In this document: positions 1-7,624 of the stretch, one piece after another | Numbering within the stretch: the stretch's first letter is position 1 | Layout of the letters: each line of letters starts with the position of its first letter | Source of the DNA: a virus | Virus record (IMG/VR): IMGVR_UViG_3300020169_000103 | Location: 1-25,237 of that record | Length of the DNA stretch: 25,237 nucleotides | Direction: 5' to 3' (one strand) | Made by a program: the position numbers and the translations under genes | Notes under the pieces: generated by a model | Database searches by the model: none | Seen by the model: only the letters and a program-made list of their open reading frames with translations | Told to the model about the DNA's origin: nothing

Positions 1-571
1 GGGGAGGTGTAAACGGCCCGTTCTGACCTTGCATTGAGCGAGACGCCATCATGCTGTTCCACTTTCTGCTCTTTTTAAGCTGTGTGGATTTCATTGCGAT
101 GAGGGCGGTCTCGTATGACCCGTCATCGTTGAGTAGAAGGACAAAGTGTTGGTGGGTCTCTTCGATGTAAGACCCATCACCATTTGCAACATATTCCTTG
201 TTGTCATCTGGCGAACGCTCTGTCTTTGGACGTTCTTCTCCCGGTTCATAAATTGCCATGGGCGCACCGCTTCCGCTGCCACGCGGAGCCCACTGGATAA
301 ACCTACGCTGATAAGCGCAGGGTACTACTCGCACCCCATCCTTACCTTTGTACGGAATACCAGTAACGGTGTTGTATATATCACCCTTACGTGCCGTTTC
401 ATTTTCGTCCAACACAGGATCGTTACCCGACAAGACTTTAAGGAATGGAAGAGCTAAGTCTTCAGTCCCCATGTTGTCCATGCCTGCTCCGGCATCCTGT
501 TCCATCATGGCAGGATTAAATACTGCCACATCTTTTTTGCCTGCTTCGGCTACTTCGCTTTTCTTAGTCAT
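1..571 (-). CDS. Conserved phage protein, probable DNA-metabolism module (partial, C-terminus beyond left edge)
   Basis: The minus-strand frame opens with ATG at 571 and stays open for 190 codons to the window edge, so the C-terminus is missing. The start is supported by a purine-rich site (CGAGGTAAG) a few bases upstream and by a TAATG junction with the stop of the preceding gene. The protein begins MTKKSEVAEAGKKDVAVFNP. Later come EDLALPFLKVLSGNDP, then RRFIQWAPRGSGSGAP, then ETHQHFVLLLNDDGSYETAL and MKSTQLKKSRKWNSMM. I recognise the general pattern from marine phage genomes, where it is usually an unnamed conserved protein. Its position beside a helicase suggests a role in DNA replication or recombination, perhaps binding single-stranded DNA, but no diagnostic motif shows this. 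There is no signal peptide or membrane segment. I am sure of the gene and unsure of the function. Confidence 0.85.
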   Translation of the reverse strand, partial: MTKKSEVAEAGKKDVAVFNPAMMEQDAGAGMDNMGTEDLALPFLKVLSGNDPVLDENETARKGDIYNTVTGIPYKGKDGVRVVPCAYQRRFIQWAPRGSGSGAPMAIYEPGEERPKTERSPDDNKEYVANGDGSYIEETHQHFVLLLNDDGSYETALIAMKSTQLKKSRKWNSMMASRSMQGQNGPFTPP

Positions 572-1152
572 TATTTCTTACCTCGTTTAATTACTGCGCG
601 TTGACCTACCCATGCTCCGAACAACTCCATCGGAAAATCCTCTCCTGCTTCGCAACGTTCTTTGACAAACGCACGTAACGTTTGAGGATGCACCTCGGTT
701 TTTTGTTCTGGAATAAACCCTTGCTTTTGCGCAAAAGCAGCAAAGGCACCCGCTTGATCGTCCTCTCCACGGCCAAACTGACACAAGACAGTATTTTTAA
801 TAATGTCATCGTGCCCATGATCGCGTAGCCAGTCGTAGGCTTCAGGACGTTTATCAACGAGAATGGACGCACCATAGGTTTGCTTAACCTCGACGGTTGA
901 TCCGTCATCTAGTGCAAAGGAAGACATACCGATCTCTGCAAGCATCGACGGCATCTCCTCATCCGTTAATTTCAAAAGCTCCTTCTTCTGTTCTTTAAGC
1001 GTTTGCTCAAGATCAGAAATTCTTGCTTCTTTATCACGGATTGTTCTGGCCAACGCGGCAACCGAAGTTAGCCCTTGCTGGTCAATTTTCTCAACAGATG
1101 TAGCATTCGTTTGTTCAAAGTCCTGCTCCATCAATCTTTCTAGGTCACTCAT
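571..1152 (-). CDS. Conserved phage coiled-coil protein, 193 aa
   Basis: The start chosen is the ATG at 1152, which has a strong AAGGAG site (1160-1165) seven bases upstream. The frame runs open to 1233, but that part lies over the promoter region and has no ribosome binding site. The N-terminal 65 residues are charged and predicted helical, with a heptad-like stretch (about 31-63, including ISDLEQTLKEQKKELLKL). A compact domain follows with FALDDGSTVEVKQTYGAS (about 79-96), DWLRDHGHDDIIKNTV (107-122), QFGRGEDD (125-132) and HPQTLRAFVKE (155-165). This layout matches a widespread phage family of unknown function found near replication genes. The stop overlaps the next start by one base (TAATG at 571), so the two are probably translated together. 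A leftward promoter just upstream is a likely driver. No catalytic motif is visible. Confidence 0.85.
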   Translation of the reverse strand: MSDLERLMEQDFEQTNATSVEKIDQQGLTSVAALARTIRDKEARISDLEQTLKEQKKELLKLTDEEMPSMLAEIGMSSFALDDGSTVEVKQTYGASILVDKRPEAYDWLRDHGHDDIIKNTVLCQFGRGEDDQAGAFAAFAQKQGFIPEQKTEVHPQTLRAFVKERCEAGEDFPMELFGAWVGQRAVIKRGKK

Positions 1153-1192
1153 CGTGTTTCTCCTTTCGTGGTTAAAGGCACCTCTTTGGGCC

Positions 1193-1222
1193 TTGACAAT
1201 TACAGATATTATCTTATACAAT
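1193..1222 (+). promoter_or_regulatory. sigma70-like promoter for the helicase gene
   Basis: A perfect TTGACA (1193-1198) is followed after 18 bp by TACAAT (1217-1222). An alternative -10, TATACA (1215-1220), sits at 16 bp. Transcription would start near 1229, leaving a leader of about 30 nt that contains the AGGGG ribosome binding site in front of the helicase ATG at 1259. The surroundings are AT-rich and non-coding on both strands. It points to transcription by a host-type RNA polymerase. Confidence 0.65.
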
Positions 1223-1233
1223 ATGAAAGTCAA
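1206..1233 (-). promoter_or_regulatory. sigma70-like promoter for the leftward operon
   Basis: On the minus strand TTGACT (1233-1228) is followed after 16 bp by TAATAT (1211-1206). Transcription would start near 1199 and give a leader of about 45 nt before the AAGGAG site and ATG of the 193-aa gene. The -35 is a 5/6 match and the -10 a weaker 4/6 match. It lies almost wholly inside the rightward promoter. Confidence 0.5.
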
Positions 1234-1258
1234 GCGTTTTTAAAAAATAGGGGCAAGA

Positions 1259-2707
1259 ATGCAAAGTTACGAATATGAGACCCAACCATATGAACACCAG
1301 CGAACTGCTTTTGAAGAGTCGTGGGACGCGGAGTTCTATGCGTTACTCATGGAAATGGGGACAGGTAAATCCAAAGTAGCAATCGACACGATGGGCGCGT
1401 TGTATGAAAAGGGCAAAATTAAAGCCGCTCTTATCGTTGCGCCAAAGGGGGTCTATGACAACTGGGTAAAAGGTGAAGTACCAATACATTTGCCAAAGCG
1501 CATCCCCCGTCACATTATGCGATGGATTCCCGCAAAGACCCAGCGTTTTGAGACTGATTTAAAAGATTTTATCGTGGACCGTGATCCTAAATTAAAAGTG
1601 TTTGTTATGAATACAGAGGCTTTTTCATCACCACGTGGGACAGAAGCAGCCGTAGCGTTCTTGTATCAAAACCCGGATAACATTGTCATTGTTGACGAAT
1701 CAACTACAATTAAAAACAGGAAGGCTGCGAGAACGAAGAACATCATAGCTTTACAGAAACGGGCTAAATACCGCCGGGTATTGACCGGCTCTCCGATAAC
1801 TAAGAGCCCTATGGACCTGTTTAGCCAATGTAACTTCCTTGCCGAAAAGGCATTAGGCTTTAATAGCTACTATGCTTTCCAAGCGCGGTACGCCAATGTG
1901 CAGAAACGCCAAATGGGTCATCGCAGCTTCCAACAGATTGTGGGCTACCGACGTTTAGACGAACTATCTGAAAAGTTAGACCGGTTTAGTAGCCGGGTTC
2001 TAAAGGTCGATTGCCTTGATCTACCTGCCAAAGTTTATATCCGTAGGGACGTTTCCCTCACCCCCGAACAAGTCAAGCTGTACATGCAGATGAAAAAGCT
2101 TGCGCTCGCGAAACTAGAAAGCGGGGAGTTAGCCACGACAGCGAGTGTGCTGACACAGATTATGAGATTACAACAGATTTGCTGCGGACATTTGCAGCCA
2201 GATGATGGTGAGATACAGACGGTCAAAAGTAACCGTTTGAACGAATTACTCGACATCACTGAAGAGTTTCAGGGTAAGGCAATCATTTGGGCGACGTATA
2301 CACACGACATCCAACAGGTAGCTGATGCCCTGCGCGACCGGTTCGGGCCCGAATCGGTCGCAACCTATTATGGTGCTACTCCACAAGATGAGCGCCAGCA
2401 GATCGTTGAGGACTTTCAAGACCCGGACAACCCTTTGCGGTTCTTTGTGGGTCAACCTAAAACAGGTGGATACGGTATTACACTAACAGCCGCTAATACT
2501 GTCATTTACTACAGCAACAGTTATGACTTGGAGATTAGACTACAGTCTGAAGACCGTGCGCACCGTATCGGCCAGTCTAATAAGGTCACTTATATTGACC
2601 TAGTGTCACCGGGCACTATTGACGAAAAGATATTAGGGGCTTTGCGTAGTAAGATTGATATAGCAGGGCAGGTGTTGGGTGAGGACGTTCAAGACTGGCT
2701 TCGCTAG
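1259..2707 (+). CDS. SNF2-family (SF2) DNA helicase/translocase
   Basis: The 482-aa protein carries the ordered SF2 motifs. These are a Q-like YEHQ (11-14), Walker A GTGKS (34-38), motif Ia LIVAPKGVYDNW (58-69), motif II VDEST (145-149), and motif III LTGSPI (175-180). In the second RecA-like domain are IIWATYTHD (342-350), motif V GGYGITLTAANTVIYY (403-418) and motif VI QSEDRAHRIGQ (429-439). The DExx box with S/T and the EDRAHRIGQ signature place it in the SNF2/RapA-like group, here without extra domains. It should use ATP to move along double-stranded DNA or remodel forks and recombination intermediates. The start has an AGGGG site eight bases upstream. It is the only gene on this strand, with its own promoter and a terminator over its stop codon. 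A role in phage replication or recombination is inferred from the family. Confidence 0.95.
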   Translation: MQSYEYETQPYEHQRTAFEESWDAEFYALLMEMGTGKSKVAIDTMGALYEKGKIKAALIVAPKGVYDNWVKGEVPIHLPKRIPRHIMRWIPAKTQRFETDLKDFIVDRDPKLKVFVMNTEAFSSPRGTEAAVAFLYQNPDNIVIVDESTTIKNRKAARTKNIIALQKRAKYRRVLTGSPITKSPMDLFSQCNFLAEKALGFNSYYAFQARYANVQKRQMGHRSFQQIVGYRRLDELSEKLDRFSSRVLKVDCLDLPAKVYIRRDVSLTPEQVKLYMQMKKLALAKLESGELATTASVLTQIMRLQQICCGHLQPDDGEIQTVKSNRLNELLDITEEFQGKAIIWATYTHDIQQVADALRDRFGPESVATYYGATPQDERQQIVEDFQDPDNPLRFFVGQPKTGGYGITLTAANTVIYYSNSYDLEIRLQSEDRAHRIGQSNKVTYIDLVSPGTIDEKILGALRSKIDIAGQVLGEDVQDWLR

Positions 2708-2715
2708 TCCTTTTT
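2693..2715 (+). terminator. Rho-independent terminator overlapping the helicase stop codon
   Basis: GACTGGC (2693-2699), a three-base loop TTC (2700-2702) and GCTAGTC (2703-2709) form a seven-pair stem with one G-U pair, followed by C and five T residues (2711-2715). The helicase TAG stop (2705-2707) lies inside the right arm. In the leftward direction the stem is kept but is followed by TTGAAC, not a T tract, so it should end rightward transcription best. Confidence 0.6.
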
Positions 2716-2853
2716 GTTCCATAGATCAAACAACACTCTGATCTTCTCTTTTATCTGTTCAATGTCGCTGTGCATTTTTGCAAGCACAATTACCAGAGTC
2801 ACGAATGCCGCCGCTATGGGCCAAACTACCCCTATGGCGTCCATTATTTCCAT
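2704..2853 (-). CDS. Small single-span membrane protein, 49 aa (holin candidate)
   Basis: The frame from ATG 2853 to TAG 2706-2704 encodes 49 residues starting MEIMDAIGVVWPIAAAFVTL. One hydrophobic segment (about residues 6-25) is followed by a charged amphipathic helix (about 28-49) ending WNKKD. It starts two bases after the stop of the 120-aa membrane protein and lacks a clear ribosome binding site, so coupling to that gene is likely. An internal ATG at codon 4 could give a second, shorter product. Its TAG stop lies within the CTAG that also holds the helicase stop on the other strand. One membrane span plus a charged tail at the end of the late genes fits a small holin or antiholin. There is no cysteine, which argues against a lipoprotein outer-membrane spanin. 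The function is inferred. Confidence 0.65.
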   Translation of the reverse strand: MEIMDAIGVVWPIAAAFVTLVIVLAKMHSDIEQIKEKIRVLFDLWNKKD

Positions 2854-2855
2854 GT

Positions 2856-3218
2856 TTAGTTCGTGTTTTCAGACTGGCTTGTGTCGTAAAGTGCTTCTAA
2901 TGTACCGATACGGATAGTTAACTCGTGAACCCTGTCTTGCATTTCCCGTAGTTCTACTACGTCTCGCTCTAATCCTTCGAGCAGCATGTCCTGCCGAGCG
3001 TCCGCTGGTAGCGAACCAAGCTGCCCGCGTGGCCATAAAATTCTAAATTCTGAATTTGATTTTATTTCAATGTCGGTCATTTCAACACTGTGTTCTAGTG
3101 TCGTGAGCCGTGATTCGATAGAAAAGTACGCCATGGTGGCAATAGCCGTAAAAGCAATCATGCCCAAAATATTTTTGAGTGGGATTGTTAGATTCGTGTT
3201 TTCGGATAACTCTGCCAT
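2856..3218 (-). CDS. Membrane-anchored coiled-coil protein, 120 aa (i-spanin-like or holin-associated candidate)
   Basis: One membrane segment (about residues 14-33, NILGMIAFTAIATMAYF region) is preceded by a short polar N-terminus. Two heptad-like stretches follow (about 34-54 and 80-112), separated by a proline/glycine linker that contains RILWPRGQLGSLPADAR. This gives a probable N-in, C-out single-span protein with a periplasmic coiled coil, the layout of inner-membrane spanins. However, no partner lipoprotein or endolysin is visible nearby. The gene follows the 313-aa gene after six bases and precedes the 49-aa membrane gene by two, which suggests a membrane-active pair at the end of the late operon. 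No strong Shine-Dalgarno sequence is seen before the ATG at 3218. A structural or host-takeover membrane role is also possible. Confidence 0.75.
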   Translation of the reverse strand: MAELSENTNLTIPLKNILGMIAFTAIATMAYFSIESRLTTLEHSVEMTDIEIKSNSEFRILWPRGQLGSLPADARQDMLLEGLERDVVELREMQDRVHELTIRIGTLEALYDTSQSENTN

Positions 3219-3224
3219 AACATT

Positions 3225-4166
3225 TTAAAAAGCGGGCGGTAAAGAGGCTATGCCTCCACCCATTGATCCGGGGCCCATGGTCTGCATCATTGGTTGAGGC
3301 ATTACTGCGCGATGATTCTGCATCATAGGCATTTGTGTTGGGACGGGTGGTTTTCCATAACCAAAGCTTTCTTCGGCACCGAAGTGCGCACGTTCTGCCT
3401 GATCTACAAGGTCCACAAACTCTGTCACTTTTGCCTGCATTTCTGCGGCTTGTGGGCTTGTGTAAGTCTCGTTTAAGTAATTACTGTAGACCTTCAACGG
3501 TGAAGACTGCATCTGAGTCATCTGCTGACCAAACTGTTGTTGCATGTTTTGGAACATACCACCCACACCACCCATGGGGCTTGAGCCTTGTAGTTCTGCC
3601 CTAGACGGAACTGAAAAACCCACATTTTCATCGTGAACCAGCGTTGGTTTAATAGGACCCATCTGTGTTTTCATAGGGTTTGCGTAAGGGGATGCGATCA
3701 TACCGCCTGCCTCCATGTGTTGTACGGGGTAGATTACACCGCCATCTGCTTTAAGTTGTGTTTCGCCTTCCGGCTCACGTGGATTGCCACCCGGTCCTCG
3801 TTCAGGACCGTCTTGGTTTCCTCCGCTGCCACCGGTTGTTTCTGTGGTTGATCCACCGCCAAATATACCAGCAAGACCACCTAAGTTTACATTTCCGGCA
3901 GTACCACCGCTGGTGTGACCACTGTATCCGGAAAAACTAAAAGCCGGGTTTGTTGATCCAGAGCCGCGGCCCACGTAGCTAAAAGGAATAGCATCTTGCG
4001 AGGCGTCATCCGCAGCTTGCCGGGCATCAAACTTTCTTTGTGCTTGTGCCGAAAAAGCGTCGTACTGTTCTTGAGTGTAATTGTATTTTTCAGGGTTCTG
4101 CAAACGATCCAGTTCGTTGGCCGTGTAATATGATGATCTGCCCCCATATTCTGCAAAAATACTCAT
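3225..4166 (-). CDS. Low-complexity virion-associated protein, 313 aa
   Basis: The N-terminal 60 residues are polar and helical (NELDRLQNPEKYNYTQEQYD). A Gly/Ser/Thr-rich stretch (about 67-140) with GGSGG and PERGPGG segments follows. Next is the motif DGGVIYP (141-147) with QHMEAGGM just after, then a Met/Gln/Pro-rich C-terminus. A conserved-looking stretch at about 224-272 (YSNYLNETYTSPQAAEM) is helical. The DGG motif recurs almost unchanged in the 627-aa protein (DGGLIFP) and loosely in the 803-aa protein, which suggests a shared interaction motif in one virion complex. The ATG at 4166 overlaps the stop of the 1152-aa gene (TAATG). No enzyme motif is visible. A minor structural or ejection-related role is inferred from context. 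Confidence 0.8.
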   Translation of the reverse strand: MSIFAEYGGRSSYYTANELDRLQNPEKYNYTQEQYDAFSAQAQRKFDARQAADDASQDAIPFSYVGRGSGSTNPAFSFSGYSGHTSGGTAGNVNLGGLAGIFGGGSTTETTGGSGGNQDGPERGPGGNPREPEGETQLKADGGVIYPVQHMEAGGMIASPYANPMKTQMGPIKPTLVHDENVGFSVPSRAELQGSSPMGGVGGMFQNMQQQFGQQMTQMQSSPLKVYSNYLNETYTSPQAAEMQAKVTEFVDLVDQAERAHFGAEESFGYGKPPVPTQMPMMQNHRAVMPQPMMQTMGPGSMGGGIASLPPAF

Positions 4167-7100
4167 TACACTTGCCCCATTAAGCTACCTATGCCGAGAA
4201 GTTCTCGGTCTTCTGGGAATAAAGCTGCAAACTTAGTCCGGTCCACAGGACCTGATCCCTGTGACGCCGTTTTAACGGCAGCAGGTGGAGGGTTAACCGG
4301 ACCAAGTGCAGGTCCACTGTTCTTGGTGGGAGTTTGAACAGGTGGATTAAGGGCCCCTTGTTGGTTATTTGAGGGCATGTTTTGTTGTTCTGAAGGCGGA
4401 GCAAAAGCATCAGGCGCAAGCATCTGGTCAACTTCTTCACGAATTTCACGTCCCGTGCCGGGCAAGATAGACCGTACTGGTTTAAAACCGCCCTTCTTCA
4501 AAGTGTCGCCAATGTAACCCCTAAGTCTTTTGCCAATTGCATCCGTTCGTGGCTTACGCATCATGGCTGCTAGTAACTCTGGGTTACGCATAATTTCGGA
4601 CATTACATCTGTTTGTAGCGCAGCAGGAATGTCTGCAAAAATGTTACGCATGGTGTCAGCACCTTTACTCGCCGCCGTAATGGCACCGGGTCCTGCTGAA
4701 CCACCAGTAAATACTTTTTGCATTCTTGTACCTATGGCAGAACCTGAAATAGCCAAGTAAAAATCTAAAATTGGACCCGCACGGTCAACTAATTCACCAA
4801 TAGACCCATCTACCTCTGCTGCTTCAAACCGAACCATTTCTGTTAAGAACTCGCGAAGAGAGTTAGATTGTTGTTTACCCATAACTTGGTTTTCAACCAT
4901 CCAATCCATAAGGCTTAAATCAGATTTAGAGCCTTTTAAAGGTTTAAACATTTGCTGATAAAGCACTGTGGGACTAAACGTGCCAGAGCTTGAAAGACCG
5001 GCTTTTGTACCGGCCCATTCCATAACAGTAGAACGCAACCCTCGCATCGCTTGTTCGCGTAAAGCTTCGTCTGGTGTTGACTCAACAAGATCAAGTATTC
5101 TATTTAAGTTGCGGTAAGGGGCTTTAGAATTTATTGCTTTTGTAATAGCTGTAGTAGGACTTTCAGTTCCGTGCAAACGCCTGCCGTCGCCCATTACCGG
5201 ATTCATAATGTCATAAAAACTTACTTGAGCCGCTTCCTCTGCTTGCCGCATTTTTGCAGCTTGAGAAGTGTCGTTTAATAAAATCGCTGCTTTTTCTGCG
5301 TCTAATAAATCGTCACGCAACGCGGGGAACGTGGCTAAAATATCTTTATTTTTACCCATCCATTTTTGCAAAGAGTCTAAACTTATTTTTCCTGTTTCTG
5401 GATTAAAAGCTTCTGCACGAGCGTTACGCAAAATTGATTCTTGAACGCCACGAAGTGTAGCAACCGTCTGCTCCGCACCTTCGATACCGTTTTCCATTTG
5501 GAAAGTACCGATGTCATTAATTTGTTGGACCCGTAAATAAGTAGGGTCATTACCACCCTGTAGGAGTCGGTTAGCCAACAATTCAGGCGCGATCCGTAGG
5601 CCGCGATCCGTGGTTGTTTCCAGCGCGTCACCGGCAAATGCTCTTGTAAACGTATCATTGAGAGCTTTAGAGTAAACACGTGCTTGGTCGTATGCGGCTC
5701 TAAAGTTTTGTTGCCCCGGCTCTGGCGGTACGTTACCTAAATCTCTTAAAAGAGCATCAGCCATTTGATAAGCGATTGAAGCACTTTTCCTGTTTCCTGC
5801 GGCCATAGCTTCCGAAGCTTCATCCAAAGCTAAAGAACGCATATACGTCAAATCTTTTGTAGTTAAATTGCCCGTAGGAGGTATTGGGTTTCCATCAGTA
5901 TCTGTAAGAAGTCCTAAATCTGCTTTTTTGTCATCAACAAAACCACCCAAATACTTGAGTTTGGTCATGTATTTGTCTCTGTATCTTTGCGGGGCGGTTG
6001 CAAACGTGTTTTCCCAAACCGTTATAAAGTTTGGAACATTAGTAGCTTCACCTGCTTCATCAACAAAACTTGTAATTTCTACGTTTGGAACATTGTTCCA
6101 TAGTTGTTTTTCTTGTCGTCTAGCCAACTCCATTTGATTAGATACTACATCGTAAAGTTTTTCGGATAGTTGAATGTTCGACTCTTTACCCGGAGCAATG
6201 TTTTCAAAAGCGGTAACTACACGGTCGGTGGCTTGTCTTAGGTTGTTATCTAAATTAGCTCTGAAGACACTTTCAGATATATCTGCGGCTGCTTGTAAAG
6301 CAGCTTGCTCATCTGAATTAGATAACGCCAAAATTGTTGTGCGTAATGCCGAAATAGCAGACTTTGCACCAGCGGTTCTTTCTTTACCCAAACCCATGCC
6401 AAGTTGGTCTAAAGATTTTTCAATGGCTAACAATGCGGGGCTACCGGACTTCGCACCAGCCGTAAGTTTTATGGGGTTTCCCGCTTCGTCTAATAAAACC
6501 CCGTTTAAAGAAGAGGCTTCTAGTCGCTCGATTATTGCTTTTGGGTCTTCCCCTGCTTCTTCTAAAATTTCTAAAATACGTGTGACGGCTCTACCTTGTC
6601 GGTATTGTTTAACTGGATTAAGGACTTGCCCGGCCCCGCCTGCGCGATACTGATCGCTCAGTGATCGAAAACCGGTCTTTAAACCATCAAAGTTTTCTAC
6701 AAGTGTAGTAAGAGGGGCACCTAGCAACATCCCGCCGCCGCTTCCTAAAAATTCGTAACCTATTCTAGGTAATGGTTCGTTCGGGTACTGCGTTTCTGCT
6801 GCGCCCGCACCAAACACCGCACCTGCGCCTAAAGCGGATTCACCTACTATCGTTCCGGCTTTGTTATCTCTTGCACCTTGGCCTACTTTACCAAGTAATC
6901 TTTCAGAACCTCGTAAAAAACGCATGGCCCGTGGGCCTTTTTCTATACCTTCTTTTGCAAGATTGTCTAAGTATGCGGCAGCGCCAAAAGTAATTTTAGG
7001 TGAAACCATAAAAGGTAAGGGTAGCCAACCCACCACACCTGCGGCAGTTTTACCCTGTTCGTAAGCAGCCGTTTGACCCGGCGTATGTGGGCGCTCTTCT

Positions 7101-7624
7101 CCCATTGTCACGTCGGTAATTACTTCTCCGGCTTTACCACCAGCAAACATACCTCCGAGGAAACCAACAACACCCGCACCCGCCTGAACGTAGGGGTGTT
7201 TAGGGGCGACTTGCATAAGTTTTTGACCGCCTTTAAAACCACCCGCTAAACTAAGACCTTGAGGTATGATTTCTCGCATAAACCCGCTTTGAAATTCGCC
7301 GGGCATAATTGGGTTACCTTCCGTATCAACCGCAAAAATGCTTATTATCTCTTCATCGGTTAGCGCACGGTTGTTTGGAGCAACACCTTTATATTGTTCA
7401 CTAAAATCAAAAAAAGGTGCCGTCCCGTCTCTTAAACTTTCATAAGTAAAAAGTCCGGGAGCATCTTGACCTACTTCTCCAGCAAGCGTTTTCGCTACAA
7501 CAGTGGCCGCACCTTGATCGGTATCTTTAAAAGTATCTACTATTTGCAGCATTTGATCCCGACTAAAAGTAGCCGGTTTCAGTACAGGCATTTCGGTATA
7601 GGTTGGAGTATTTTCTTCAGCCAT
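4166..7624 (-). CDS. Large internal virion / DNA-ejection-like protein, 1152 aa
   Basis: This very large protein has several glycine-rich hydrophobic stretches in its first third: about 144-168 (VVGFLGGMFAGGKAG), 193-208, 258-276 and 289-309. They could insert in or cross a membrane. The middle (about 330-1030) is long, charged and mostly helical with no recognisable catalytic motif. The C-terminus (about 1075-1152) is rich in Pro, Asn and Gln and ends with RTKFAALFPEDRELLGIGSL. A similar FAALFP-type tail occurs, as I recall, in other marine phage structural proteins and may be a docking peptide. Size, glycine-rich membrane-like segments and position between other giant genes fit an ejection protein of the T7 gp16/P22 gp16 type in role, though no sequence relationship can be claimed. 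It starts directly after the stop of the 803-aa gene (TAGATG). Confidence 0.8.
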   Translation of the reverse strand: MAEENTPTYTEMPVLKPATFSRDQMLQIVDTFKDTDQGAATVVAKTLAGEVGQDAPGLFTYESLRDGTAPFFDFSEQYKGVAPNNRALTDEEIISIFAVDTEGNPIMPGEFQSGFMREIIPQGLSLAGGFKGGQKLMQVAPKHPYVQAGAGVVGFLGGMFAGGKAGEVITDVTMGEERPHTPGQTAAYEQGKTAAGVVGWLPLPFMVSPKITFGAAAYLDNLAKEGIEKGPRAMRFLRGSERLLGKVGQGARDNKAGTIVGESALGAGAVFGAGAAETQYPNEPLPRIGYEFLGSGGGMLLGAPLTTLVENFDGLKTGFRSLSDQYRAGGAGQVLNPVKQYRQGRAVTRILEILEEAGEDPKAIIERLEASSLNGVLLDEAGNPIKLTAGAKSGSPALLAIEKSLDQLGMGLGKERTAGAKSAISALRTTILALSNSDEQAALQAAADISESVFRANLDNNLRQATDRVVTAFENIAPGKESNIQLSEKLYDVVSNQMELARRQEKQLWNNVPNVEITSFVDEAGEATNVPNFITVWENTFATAPQRYRDKYMTKLKYLGGFVDDKKADLGLLTDTDGNPIPPTGNLTTKDLTYMRSLALDEASEAMAAGNRKSASIAYQMADALLRDLGNVPPEPGQQNFRAAYDQARVYSKALNDTFTRAFAGDALETTTDRGLRIAPELLANRLLQGGNDPTYLRVQQINDIGTFQMENGIEGAEQTVATLRGVQESILRNARAEAFNPETGKISLDSLQKWMGKNKDILATFPALRDDLLDAEKAAILLNDTSQAAKMRQAEEAAQVSFYDIMNPVMGDGRRLHGTESPTTAITKAINSKAPYRNLNRILDLVESTPDEALREQAMRGLRSTVMEWAGTKAGLSSSGTFSPTVLYQQMFKPLKGSKSDLSLMDWMVENQVMGKQQSNSLREFLTEMVRFEAAEVDGSIGELVDRAGPILDFYLAISGSAIGTRMQKVFTGGSAGPGAITAASKGADTMRNIFADIPAALQTDVMSEIMRNPELLAAMMRKPRTDAIGKRLRGYIGDTLKKGGFKPVRSILPGTGREIREEVDQMLAPDAFAPPSEQQNMPSNNQQGALNPPVQTPTKNSGPALGPVNPPPAAVKTASQGSGPVDRTKFAALFPEDRELLGIGSLMGQV

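Noticed and set aside
146-457. Rightward 103-codon open frame near the left edge
   Set aside because: It is antisense to a well-supported leftward gene that stays open to the edge. Its Cys/Ser/Thr/Phe composition looks like a shadow and no ribosome binding site is clear.
1153-1233. Longer N-terminus for the 193-aa protein (start at 1233)
   Set aside because: The extra 27 codons cover the promoter region and lack a ribosome binding site, while ATG 1152 has a strong AAGGAG seven bases upstream.
2714-2917. Rightward 67-codon frame after the helicase
   Set aside because: It lies after the terminator, antisense to the two membrane protein genes, and has no supporting start signal.
6174-6653. Rightward 159-codon frame
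   Set aside because: It is wholly antisense to the 1152-aa gene, whose frame is continuous and coupled to its neighbours.
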